Positions 10,420 through 20,986 of a stretch of DNA of 36,929 bases are shown piece after piece. Position numbers and translations under genes: made by a program. Origin of the DNA: Chytridium lagenaria (taxonomy: Eukaryota; Chytridiomycota; Chytridiomycetes; Chytridiales; Chytridiaceae); NCBI GenBank assembly GCA_025449115.1, contig JAHLKC010000227.1, positions 1-36,929 on the forward strand, given 5' to 3'. The first letter of the stretch is position 1, and each line of letters starts with the position of its first letter. The notes under the pieces were generated by a model. It was not told where the DNA came from and ran no database searches. It worked only from the letters and a program-made list of their open reading frames with translations.

Positions 10420-12840
10420 TTTTTCATCGGTATGAGTAGTTTGTGAGTGAGAGACCATGAGAAAAGTTTCCAAGGTGATCTAAAAAAACAATAAAGACGC
10501 GTTACAATCAACCCAACGAAAACCACAAACAAAAAAAAAAGCACACGACAAAAAAAAAAAAAAATACCTCTTCCAACATGATTCCATCCTCTCCTCCACA
10601 GGTCCAGGAACCTGCAAAAGCGCATTCCACTCTTCTCGTCGCCCTCTCGAAACCCCCGACACCTCCAAAGCCGTAATCCCTCCAGCAAACGGTACCCCCG
10701 GATTCCCATAATTCCCCACCCCATTCGACCTCCTCTCCCCCCCAAACCCCTGCCACTCTATTCCCGTCGCAACCCTCGACGATCCCATCAACGGCCCCAA
10801 CAAAGCCGGCACACCCATCGCAGGAACACCCCTGCAATCCCTACCATTAGACGGGTCTTTATGAACGGGGATAGCGTTGACCCCCCACCCTGTTGCGGCG
10901 GCGATGGAGGCGGTTGACGGGGACGTGCATTTTAGGTCGGCGATAGGTTGGGAGGGAGTACCGATGGCTTGTGAGGTCCATTGACGGCTGCGACGGCGTT
11001 GAAGGCAGCGAGGTATTTTGATGGGATGCCGTGAACGTTGGCTCCGACGGGTGAAGCGCAGTAGTTCGGTCATGTAGAGGGATTCTGGGGTTGGGTCTGG
11101 GTGTGTGGCGAGTTGGAGGAGGTAGGCTGGGTTGAGGGAGCGGAGTGGAAGCGACGGTTGCGGGAGAGAGGGTCTGGGAGGAAGGCGGGGTTGGAGACGG
11201 TGGATTCGGGGACTGCTGGGGGGGGACCTGGGGGTGGTTTAGGCCTTGGACTTTGTAGGGATGCGTGGGGTAGGGGGTTGAGGGGGGCGTGACGGTGTTG
11301 GAGGTTTTAGTGAGATGGGAGTGATGTTGCGGGGTGTGATGGGGTGGTAGTGGTGATGCGTAGGAAGATGGGGTGACGGGTCGAAGGTTGCGTAATTCAG
11401 GGGTGATGGGATGTTGATAGTTCAAGCCTTGCCATAGATGTTGGGGGTCGCGGAGGGTGTTTTGGCACACTGCGGGGGTTTCAAACGTACCGTCTTTGAA
11501 GATCCGGGATGAATGGCTCCAATTTTGAAGGAACCGAGAAGAAGTGCTCGCTGATAAATTGTGTGTTGGCGGTTTCAAGTGAGGAAAGTGCACTTCCAGC
11601 ACCCGCGTCCTGTCGTGTATTTTTATGACCTTCAAGTTTAATCTTAAAACCTCCTCCTCTTCATCCTGTTCCTGTTCCATCTCCTCCACGTTATCATCAA
11701 GCATTTCCGATTCATGTTCCACCCCCTTTGCCTGCACCTCCTCCGCCGCCTTCGCTTTCGCAACGGCCTCCGCATGAATCGCCGTAAACGCCGCATTCAT
11801 CGCCATCGCCTACTCGTATTCCTCGCAGCCCCACCAGGGCGGTACAGTCTCGGTCACATCCGTCGGTCTCATCCCCATCCCAAACATAATCCAGAAGGCC
11901 AACCTCCCACAGGAATTCGTATCCTCCTCAATTGATTCCCACGTTGCAACAAACTCATCAACTTGACACTCGCTTCATTCTGAGAATAGGACTCGTGAGA
12001 TCCGTCACAGGACGACCACCTGACCTTGGCTCATTTGTGGAAAAATGACGACGCTTTCCAAGGGCTGGATCAATGTCGGATTTGGAGTATCCTAGCTCCC
12101 ACGCGGCTTCGTTGCTGAAACCAGGAGGAAGCGCGTGGTTTCCTGGAACGTGAACGGTGCGTTTGTGGGAGGACCAGTTGGTAGGCGCCACCACGTTTAA
12201 CGTTGAGTAAGGTAAGATCATAATGAGGTCTCTGCTTCCCAAGTTTCGTGATAGACTAAAACTCCTTTATGGTCCTTCAAAGCTTAGATCCAGCATGGAA
12301 GCCCTCTTTTGATTTCGCGACGCCTCGCTGTCACCCTTAAACGTTGGGGGAAGGCCGATACAGTCCTCTTTCAAGCCGTTCCAGCGGCTTCCAGAAGTGT
12401 GCGATGGTTTGATACTTGAAGTGGGATCCTTCGCGAGCGATACAAGTCTCGCTAGGTTGAACTCGGATACAAAATAGCGATATGGGGTCTTCGTTTTAAC
12501 GTGTGTAAGGAAACGCGATCCGAATGGATGTTACAGCCAAAGCCTCAACTGATGCATGCAACCTCAAGCAAAAGAGCAAAAAAGAAGGAGCGTCGGGAAA
12601 GAGACTATAGGCGAAAGCGGTGGTTGGTCAACGTGGCCGGATTGGGACAAACAAAGTGCTGTTGTAATCGATGCATGGCAAAGGTAGTAGGAGATCTGCG
12701 GTTTATTTTTTCTTACAGTTGGACATGATTGTTCCAGACGAGTGGGACCAACACATTTGATTCGAACTTCTTTCGAAGCTGCTGGCCGTGCCATGTGAAG
12801 AGCGTCTTTATCGACATTTTTCAACTGAAAAACAGGTTTC
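10420..12840 (-). CDS. Unrecognised multi-exon protein, Pro-rich C-terminal half
   Basis: No family was recognised. Coding-like blocks run in order on the minus strand. An exon after a cag acceptor near 12830 reads DALHMARPAASKEVRIKCVG. Next come THVKTKTPYRYFVSEFNLAR and SRWNGLKEDCIGLPPTFKG (12290-12500), then STLNVVAPTNWSSHKRTVHV and GFSNEAAWELGYSKSDIDPA (12060-12220). RLAFWIMFGMGMRPTDVTE (11860-11930) leads into an Ala/Glu-rich coiled segment (EEMEQEQDEEEE, about 11650-11800). A His/Pro/Thr-rich region follows (11080-11450), then ATGWGVNAIPVHKDPSNGRD (about 10850-10910). A possible last intron (GTATTT...TTTTAG, about 10486-10566) precedes a short tail. Stops and frame changes near 12500, 12270, 11950, 11810 and 11070-10950 must be introns or base errors, so boundaries are approximate. 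Confidence 0.4.
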
Positions 12841-12995
12841 AATTAGTAGAAAGCATTCCGGATCATGCAAAAAGCCTAACGAGTTAATGTAATATTGGAT
12901 AATCATAATTTAAACACAGCCCAAAACCCGCCCACAAAAAGCACACAAGCAACGCAATAAGCAGCGCAACACGTCCAAAGAAATCCATGAAGGAA

Positions 12996-14883
12996 TCAAA
13001 GATATAATCGGTGCACCGTATTCTTGCCAGAAATGCTCTTTCGACATGTCGGGCATTTCTTCCCCGCGTTTTTAATAGAGGCGCTCAAGCAGCCCTCGCA
13101 AAAGATATGCCACAGATAGTCGAGCTCAGTGGAGTGGTTGCATCGGGTGTGCTTAAGCATATAGCGCATTTGAGGCGAGCAGGATCTGCGGGCTCTGGGT
13201 CTGGGGGCGGAATTGGATCGCCCGTGAATAAAGGCTTGGCGTCTGCGGCTTCCACCCGGACCTGGAGGCAACGGAACAAATCCAGTGGTCATTTCATACG
13301 GTGCGAACCGATGTAGGATTCCCAACACTTTTTAACCAGGAAAAACACGTTAGTATCTTAGACGATGGCAATCACTGAAAAGCGTGAATAAAATGAATGA
13401 TATCTCACCATTGTTCGCAAACACCGTTCTGATGTCACTACCGCTCAACTGGCGACGTGGTGGCGTCACTTGCCGAATTTCTCCAATCTGCACATCGTCA
13501 TCTTCTGCAGTCAGATCCACTACAGAAGCATCAAGGTCCTCAACGACAGTTGGAGGGCGTGCGGGGGCTCTTGAGGCAGAAGCCGCATCAATCCGTGCTC
13601 GTCGTCTCCGTTGCCGCTCTAGAGCCGTAAGCGAAATAGGAGCTGAAGAAGACGGTTGAGCAGATAATTGTAATGGTTGGTCCTCTTCATCGCTGTCGAT
13701 TAGGAACGATTCTGAGGCAGTACTGGAGTGGAAGTCAACCCGCGATACGATTTCAGGTGCCACAACTCCCTCCACCGTCACATCATTAGAAATCGCCGGG
13801 GAAGCCACTTGTGCATCAGGCCTCGATATCGCTTCGTTCAAAGGCTCTGAGGAGCTGCCTGTAGGGTCATCAAAACGCCCATCTGAACGTAAATTATCCC
13901 GAAATGAAGACGGTAACCCCAGTTCATTTAGTAGCTGGTCCTCAAAAAATAAATTACTTTGATCGACATAAGGCGTCTCCACTGACTCTATCTGACGGGT
14001 TTACTTGTTCCGGAAAGTCATCCCGATGCGAAGACGACAAGCCTGTCTCGTCAACTTTATCTCCTTCTTTCAAAGATATACTACCATCGGCAGAGAGAAT
14101 GACTCCGTTAGAGACGGCCCCTCACTCTGACGACTGCCGCTGTGTGTTCCAAGGGTATTGCAGGAGGAAGGGAGTGTTGAGCGAGAGGGTCTGAATCTGT
14201 CCGTTTGCTGATACTTTGCGATACAGGCGTATCAAGTAGAATAGGAGATCCCTCATAGAGAAGCTTGATGTTGGGTCGAGATAGCTTTGACTGTTCGTCA
14301 GGAGTTCTAAGGTCAATAAGGGAAGCGTTTGGTTTCGGGGGAAGATGGAGATTGATGGGTGTGGTATCGGCAACTGAAGGGCCAGGCACAGGAATGTATC
14401 CTTTTGGCGTTAAGTGCTGCGAAAAAGAAGGTGGTTTGATGCTGGAGGGAAATGTTGAAGAGGAAGATTGATTTAGAGACATCTGTTTGGAGACGACGGA
14501 ATCGGTCATCACTGATACAAAGTTAGAAAAGTCCAGAAAAAACCACTTTAAAAGCAAAGAGAGCTCCACCTACATGATGAAGGGGATTCGGATATTGATG
14601 AGGTAGGCTGAGAAGAACATGTCGTGTCCGAGGTGATGCCTTGTAACGCTCCATCTTTACTTTTCTGTCTTGGAGCACTTCCCAGCTTCTCTGCTATATC
14701 ACCTGAGGAGAGACCATCTTGAGGCTCTTGGTGCTGAGGAGATGGATTGATGGTCGATGAAGCTACAGAGGCATCAACTCTCCGCTTCTTGGTTTTTGTG
14801 GCTCCCGACCTCTTCGTATTATCCTTCTTCAGTTGCCTCTTTCTAGAGCTCGACGCATACTTTGGCATCTCTGGAGATTCCAT
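12996..14883 (-). CDS. RING-finger E3 with SUMO-interaction motifs (RNF4/Slx8-like STUbL candidate)
   Basis: Three exons are inferred: 14575-14883, 13409-14511 and 12996-13327 (introns 63 and 81 bp), giving about 580 residues. The C-terminus is a C3HC4 RING: RLKCAICLSTPD, a CGHIFCEGC core, then KKCPTCRKSISGK, and the chain ends VHRLYL at the TGA. That mirrors the RNF4 layout, where the RING lies at the extreme C-terminus. Upstream is a strong SUMO-interaction motif, ASVVDLTAEDDD (about 13490-13527), and weaker candidates FLIDSDEEDQ (about 13680-13710) and SLIDLRTPDE (about 14300). The N-terminus is Lys/Arg-rich (SSSRKRQLKKDNTKRS, KTKKRR), a likely nuclear localisation signal. In the family, such ligases ubiquitinate SUMOylated nuclear proteins during DNA repair. 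Single-base shifts are needed near 13110 (inside the RING), 13260, 13985 and 14130. Confidence 0.72.
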
Positions 14884-15122
14884 CTCGACGGCCTAACCTA
14901 ACCGCTTCCTTCGTCTTAGTCGAAATGCGACGTTTCTTTGGACAGTTGGCTGTGTTTCTTTTTTGTGTTGATGGATGGATCGCTATAGACGAATTGAAAT
15001 CAGAAAAATCAAAATTCAGTCAATCACATCTGGATCACCACAGCAAGCAAGCATGAGAATGTATCCGTAATCTCGGTGTACTGTAAGAGAGTGTGTGTAT
15101 AGAATAGGACATCGTGTGATAT
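14884..15122. other. Short spacer between two minus-strand genes
   Basis: It separates the stop of the GT61 gene (15123) from the start of the RING gene (14883), both on the minus strand, so it should contain the GT61 terminator and the RING-gene promoter. Nothing specific was recognised. Confidence 0.4.
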
Positions 15123-17600
15123 TTAGATCTTCCGAACAGTAAAAACATGTCCATCACGATGGGGCACCTCATATGGCATCCCATCCCGATCAGCAGCAAC
15201 CGCCTTGCCCCTAAGCCCACCGACCTCTTCAAGGAGCCAGACCAGCTGCTCTCCAATATCTCTCATCATGCCTTGATTAATGGTCTCCTTTATAGCCCAT
15301 CTCCTATATCGATGACCCATCCGCGATGCCATGTTCATGAACTGCTCATTACCTAGTGATCTTTCGGGTGGCTGCAATTCAAAAACTCCGGCGACAGGCT
15401 CTCTGCGAAGGTAGAGGAGATAGATGAAAACAGCACCGTGCGGACCGATGAAGACGTCTGTGTCCTGGGCAATCGAAATTTGCGCTTCCACTGAAAGTGT
15501 CGCAAAGTCAACTGCACGGAAAGACGCTCCACTGACGAAAGGTTCCGATCCGGTGAAATTGTGAGGACTCGGAGACCACGAGGTTACAACTTGTTCGAGA
15601 TAGTCGATAAAGGCTGGTTGGTTTTCTATAGTTCGAGATAATCGGGGAGTTTCTTCGGAAACGTTATTTATTCCACCGTTATTCTCGAGTTCTTCACGAG
15701 TAATGAGGCGTTTGTTCTTTCTACTTGTACTGTCGACCCAGCCCTTTACTCCATCAATGACAGTGTCCATGAGCTTGGATTTCCGGAGTGGTGTAGCTGA
15801 CGTTGTGGAATTGCGGATGGCGTATGTCACTCTGAGAAGATTTAAAGGAACCTCATTATGTTTCATGGGTCCAACCGTGCCTGTTTCGGTTACAGGTATG
15901 ACCGCCAACGGAGTTCGGTTTCTCTTCGGTCCCCGAGGCCACGATGTCACAGGGCCAACAACGCTCCTTCCTGCGCCATCACTTCCGAGCATTTGAACTC
16001 GAAGTCTGTCCTCCACAAATGCCGAATACGCCTGCAACAATGGCGACAAGTGGCATTTATCAACCTGGCTTCCGTTTCGAGAATTAGGGGAGATGCCGCC
16101 ATGGATTCCCCAGATAGCTCTTCGTATGCAGAGCCTTTTGCGAGAGGCCTCGAGGTCTCTTTGGGAGGCGATGAGGGCGGAGAGCTGTCTGATGTCCAGG
16201 ATTCTGTTTGAAGACGAGAAGATTGTAGCCCACAGCCCTAGATATGGGCCGTCCGTCGTTCGACTGTCGAGAATAACGGGTTGAACTTCGTCAGCAGAAA
16301 GCCCTAGCGCGGCATAGACACGAAAGGTATTTATAAAGTCGTGATGAGCTTGATACGGATTTGTTGTATCCCATCTCGAGATGAAAAATAGGGGCGTTTC
16401 AATCCTTAATATATATCTTAGTCTTTACGTTTCAGTTTGAAATTCTACGGAGAATATTAACATACCACGCATCACATTGGATATCCTCGTTCGTCTCGGA
16501 AGGATTTTTGACGTTCATGGAACGAAACATCCATCCCACACCACCACCCAACCCAAAGCTCTTCTCGCCAAACCACCAAGTTTCGTTTAACGCGCAAGTG
16601 CTCGTGAGCGTTTCAAACGGCGCATTCAGGTCTAACGGTGCAGGATGAGTAGATGGGGCTGCTGGGATTTTGTCAATATCTATAGCGACATTCAAAGATT
16701 CGCAATAACGTTCTGTGATGGTCTCGTCGGTATCGAGATCCCCGCATATCAACTGGGATGATCCGGAGGTAATAGACTCTTTGGATAAGCTGATTCGCAA
16801 GGGTGGTCTCCGATGGATTGAGGAGCGGCGCTTGCGCCTATGTTTTGATTCTTCAATGTCGCTTTGCGCAATTTTAGCGAGAGTTTCCTCCATTAGTTGG
16901 TTCGTGTAATTCTTTGGCCTACCATGTGTTTAGGTTAATTTCATATTGTATGTTTAAGAAGTTCAGCTCACCTTTCAGTTACTTGTACCTTTTTCAAGGG
17001 GTATTTGTTTCGCTCTTGAAGAACTTGGACGAAGTATGTAAGCTTTTCTGCATATGAGGCATTTGACGGCAGTTTCTTGTCAATAAGAGTCGCTTTGTCA
17101 AATATCTGCTGATGCCCTGATCCTCCACAACGTGTCTCGGGATCAGAATGTATGACATCATCACCACGATGGCTGCGAGTGCAATTGGCGGCGCCTGAAA
17201 GAAACCTTTCCCTTGCTTTTTTCAAGTATAAAGCGGGGTAAGGTTGCATAGGGACCTCCCAGCCCTCTCGCCCGCGAGAGGAGCCAGACAGAGCGTCGGT
17301 TATTCTTGATGAAGAAGCCAGTATGTTTGTGAACATTCCAATAGTCAAAAGGGCAAGAATAAAGCTGAGTATCGTTGCAACGCGAGTGAATCTGGCATTG
17401 ATGAGGAATAGGCTTTGTTTTGACCGAAATTTGGCCGTGATATTGAAAAAGATGAGTCGTAACTTTTGAATAGCGGGATGGGAGATTATGATGTTCTTTA
17501 GTGTTGGGCCATAAGCAATGGTGGATGAGGCTTCTTGTTCCAAACTTGAGAAGAAGGGGAGCTCCGTCTCGCCTTTCATGGCGTCAAGACTCATCTTCAT
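15123..17600 (-). CDS. GT61-family glycosyltransferase, type II membrane protein (copy 1, intact)
   Basis: Exons 16972-17600, 16466-16918 and 15123-16404 join to 2364 bases, or 787 codons plus stop, with no frameshift. The introns (16919-16971 and 16405-16465) have GTGAGC...GGTAG and GTATGT...TTAAG ends. The cytoplasmic N-terminus is about 75 residues. One helix (VATILSFILALLTIGMFTNIL) anchors a lumenal enzyme. GT61 hallmarks in order are ALNETWWFGEKSFG, CDAWIETPLFFISR, VILDSRTTDGPYLGLW, NRILDIRQ, AIWGIHGG and the C-terminal block VDFATLSVEAQISIAQDTDV followed by GPHGAVFIYLLYLR. The last block matches the conserved HGA region of EOGT/plant xylosyltransferase-type enzymes. The family transfers sugars such as xylose or GlcNAc in the ER/Golgi; the donor and acceptor here are unknown. 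A paralogue lies at 33107-35362. Confidence 0.88.
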
Positions 17601-17930
17601 AGCTCAAACGAAAGCGAGACGAGACTCAACCACCACAAAATGACGGCCGTCTTTTGTGACGCCAAGGGGTTTTTAACTTTTTACGAAGGCGGGAAAATAG
17701 GGTACGCCAAAGCCCACTATACTGTCAGCAAAATGTCTCAAGGCTCTGAAAGTAACCGAACATTCCTTCGAAGGGTCGCACCATGTCACTCTGTACTCAT
17801 TTGCCCATAAAAGGCAAAAAAGAACGGCTGTTCTGGAAAAAAAGCGACGCCCATGAATCCCATCATTACTCAGCATAAATAAACACTTTGGATTATATCA
17901 GCTTCTGAGGCGAAACTCACTAAAAACTGG

Positions 17931-18410
17931 ATGGCGACATTAGAAAAGATGTCGCATCGAGAGGCAGAAAATGACGATGGGTATCAGATCTTTGAAATAC
18001 AAGTAAGACTGCAGACTATACTGAATAATTTACCGTTTCCACACAAAGCTGTGCTGCTTGATTACGTTGGCGATATGCACACATTATTTTTTTTCTGCCT
18101 TGTACATGCAGAATACCTGATTTGAGACCTTTTTTATCGAAACAACCGTAGTGGATTAAATGCTCGATATTTTTGTAATATGGAGGAGACATTTGGGCAA
18201 CTCCCTACTTCAAAATCTTTCTGGCTTAGTCCATCAAGAAACAAGGCCTGTATTTGCCAAGATCGTTTCAAAGGAATTTCACCAAAAGCGTTGGAGCAGA
18301 CGCTTCGATCTTAATTGCTTCGCATAGGGAATTAAAATGCTTTATCCGAAACGGGCCAGGAGCAACTTCCACCGTCGATATGGGAAGATATTTATGCTTC
18401 TAGTTTCGTG
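17931..18410 (+). CDS. Possible small split gene or coding remnant
   Basis: An ATG at 17931 opens a frame reading MATLEKMSHREAENDDGYQI then FEIQVRLQTILNNLPFPHKA, ending at 18125. Further on, after a possible acceptor (CCGTAG at 18145-18150), sequence reads SGLNARYFCNMEETFGQLPT then SFWLSPSRNKACICQDRF to 18314. A third segment in another frame reads DASILIASHRELKCFIRNGP to about 18405. Composition looks coding but no family was recognised, and the pieces do not join in one frame. It could be a frameshifted gene, a pseudogene or chance. Confidence 0.28.
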
Positions 18411-19185
18411 TCGAGTCGAAAGTTCGCGATCTTCACAAGAACAGCAACTGCAGTTGTTTAAGAACTAGTGAGCCGGTCAAAAGGCTTTGTCAACTTAGAT
18501 AGTGTGGTTTTATTAAGACCGGGCGCTTAGGGAGCGCGCTGTCCTCAGTGCTATTGATATCCAGAAAATAGTATCAACTTTTAAATTTGACATTTGGAAG
18601 GATAGAGTGTTTTAGCAGTTTTCAGGTATTCATATTATTAGTAAATTTTCATATAATATGTATGTGACTCTTCGAGAGCAATAATTGAAGTAGTTGAATA
18701 AAGGGAAAACTTTGTTGGATGTTTTTTCGGTTTAACTGTAGCTGGTATACAAAATATCTGCCAGATCTAATCCTTTGTAGCCGTGGGTCTCGACTTACAT
18801 TAACGAGCAGGTGGCTGCAATAAAAGCGTGCCAAAAGTTTTTGCATGTGTTTTATAGGTCAAATCGCTATGTTTGAAAATGTATTCTCTTGTGCATATAA
18901 ATATCTAAAACAATCACGGAAATAACGTTGAATTGTAAGGTGTTCTTGTTTAGTTATTGGTATATGATAAGCAATGATACCAAGACAATCTTGTGTTGTT
19001 CCACAAGTCCTCTTTGCATCGCACCATTCCTTAGAGGTACCAACTCAAATCCCAGAGCAGCACAGCTACAGTAGCAAGAGTCACCGAGATGGCAACAAGC
19101 TTTCACTTGACGTACGTTTACTTGCAGCGAATGTTCCATCCAGTACTTTGTTTTGTTTGCTAATGCAATGCAAAACTGCAACTAT
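18411..19185. other. Intergenic, nothing recognised
   Basis: AT-rich sequence between the weak coding traces and the LRR gene. Short open frames on both strands show no motif. It presumably holds the LRR gene promoter, and possibly an unresolved first exon of that gene. Confidence 0.4.
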
Positions 19186-19189
19186 AATG

Positions 19190-20278
19190 TCAACAGCAAC
19201 GGACAGAAAGAGCCGAAAAGACAGGTAAAACTTAGCCTTGATAGAACCGTTAGATTGTTCCCTTGATAGAACCGTTAGATTGCTTATGTTCAACATCATG
19301 CATTACTTTAACTCATTCTTTTCACTAGGTATCTTGACACTATCTGAGGCAAGACTAAAGGAGATCCCGGCGATATCTTTGTGATCAAGACCCTTAAAAG
19401 CTTGGACTTGTGAGTATAAAGAACATTGCCCCATGCCCTTTCCTATCTCGAACATGTTCTTTATGCAGAATTATTTATTTTGACTAATACGTTTTTTATA
19501 AGATCTATTAACCGACTCGACAACCTGTATGTTACTTCCCTAAGAACTCCAATAATGAGTCTTGTCTTCTTTACTCACTCGATTTTTCTTGCTTCCACGT
19601 CTCAAGCCCTCGAAACTTTATGAAATGGGGCGATACTCTTAAGATCCTGAATCTTTCAAACAACCTCTTCTCCACCCTCCCACCTGAAGTCTACGAATGC
19701 CGACGCCTTGAATCTCTCAATGTATCATCAAACTCATTGATCACCATCAGCCCTTCGATTTCAAACCTTGGAAGACTCAAAACATTAAATCTCTCCGGAA
19801 ACCGTTAAAAGGTACAATATCATAGATTACTCTAGCCACTTACTATAAAAGACATACCGGCGGAACTTGGTGCCCTTTCCGTCCTCGTCACTCTCGACAT
19901 CTCGAAAAATCACTTGACAGAACTACCAGACAGTTTCGGTGACCTACCTGCTCTCGAAGAAATCGATGCTTCTAATAATGCGATTGCGGCTGTCCCTCCT
20001 GAACTTGGCAAGGCAGCGTCGCTCAAAATTCTGCGATTGTCGTCCAACAAGATTGCGTCTTTCCCGTCCGAGGTGTTAAAAGGTACAAATGTTGCGTGGA
20101 TTGAACTTGAAGAGAATCCCTTGTTATCGAACAAGTTTAGGGAGGTGGATGGGTATGATGAGGTACGTCAATGTTACATCTTACTTTTTTTGTTCAATTC
20201 TCTTTAACACTATCGCATTCGCTAATGTTCTGGTAGTATGAGGCGAGGAGGAAGAGTAGAATTGTGGCTAGAGGATGA
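19190..20278 (+). CDS. Leucine-rich repeat protein, LRRC57-like
   Basis: Exons inferred: up to 19224, 19329-19409, 19503-19526 (24 nt), 19607-19811, 19852-20162 and 20237-20278. The order parallels the small LRR protein LRRC57. AEKTGILTLSEARLKEIP matches its N-terminal QKTG-type segment. Repeats follow (SINRLDNLPRNFMKWGDTLK, ILNLSNNLFSTLPPEVYECR, LESLNVSSNSLITISPSISN, LKTLNLSGNR, LVTLDISKNHLTELPDSFGD, ILRLSSNKIASFPSEVLKG), and the cap IELEENPLLSNKFREVDGYD ends in a short basic tail with TGA at 20276-20278. These proteins are cytosolic scaffolds of unclear function. The start codon is not found: the frame of the first exon meets a stop upstream, so either a shift or another intron is missing. 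Single-base shifts are also needed near 19385 and 19806. Confidence 0.75.
19236..19282 (+). repeat. Tandem duplication inside an intron (22-bp identity, period 25)
   Basis: ccttgatagaaccgttagat(tg) occurs at 19236-19257 and again at 19261-19282, both within the first recognised intron of the LRR gene. The copies are identical over 22 bases, so the duplication is recent or an assembly artefact. Confidence 0.85.
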
Positions 20279-20986
20279 GTGTGTAAATAGGCCTTATATG
20301 TGTTAATATACAGAGATTCTGTTTCTATCGGTGTTTTCTTTATATTCCGCGTATTCTTAGACTTTTTAGCGTACTATATCTCAATTCCCTAAAATACTTT
20401 GCCTTATTAGTTCCCTGAAATATTTAACTTGCCAAACGGCTTGAGCGTATCTTTTATGAGCAAAGCCGCCCCATGAAACGTTTTTGTCTTCCATTTTTGT
20501 TTAGAACAATGGCCCAGTCATGAATAAGGCACAGACTTGCTGTATTATTGACAACGAGAAGAGAGAGAAAATGACGTTGACCTTGCATGCAGAGGATCGC
20601 TCGTAGATTGGTTGATCCCAGAGTTGATCCTGCTGATAATAGTAAATCAACGATAATAGGGCTTAGTGTCAGACGTGTGGTGTCTATCCAAATGAGAGAG
20701 GCCAGTATAGTATATGTAAATAAACAATTTATTCTCGCTACATATTACATTTTTTATAAAATTGAGTATGGCTTATCGCGTAATATTAAGATAGAGAGGG
20801 TGTTTTGCGTTGGTTAGTTTTGGCAAGGCGCCTGCATCTGCACCCTTGGCTATTACCCTTCTTTGCTGACAATTCGAAAAACATTTCGCATGACATGACT
20901 CGATTACGTTTTTCTCCCCATTTTATCCGTGAAGCCTCACTTGCACGCATCTTCATTGTTACTGAATACCACTTGAGTTGCTGGAG
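20279..20986. other. Intergenic, nothing recognised
   Basis: This lies between the LRR gene stop and the DAHP synthase start, both on the plus strand. A 76-codon open frame at 20587-20817 has no recognisable pattern. It should include the LRR terminator and the DAHP synthase promoter. Confidence 0.4.

Noticed and set aside
12501..12728. Plus-strand 75-codon frame with KRAKKKERRERDYRRKRW
   Set aside because: It overlaps the pyrimidine-rich tract and probable exons of the minus-strand unknown gene; the basic run is the complement of that tract.
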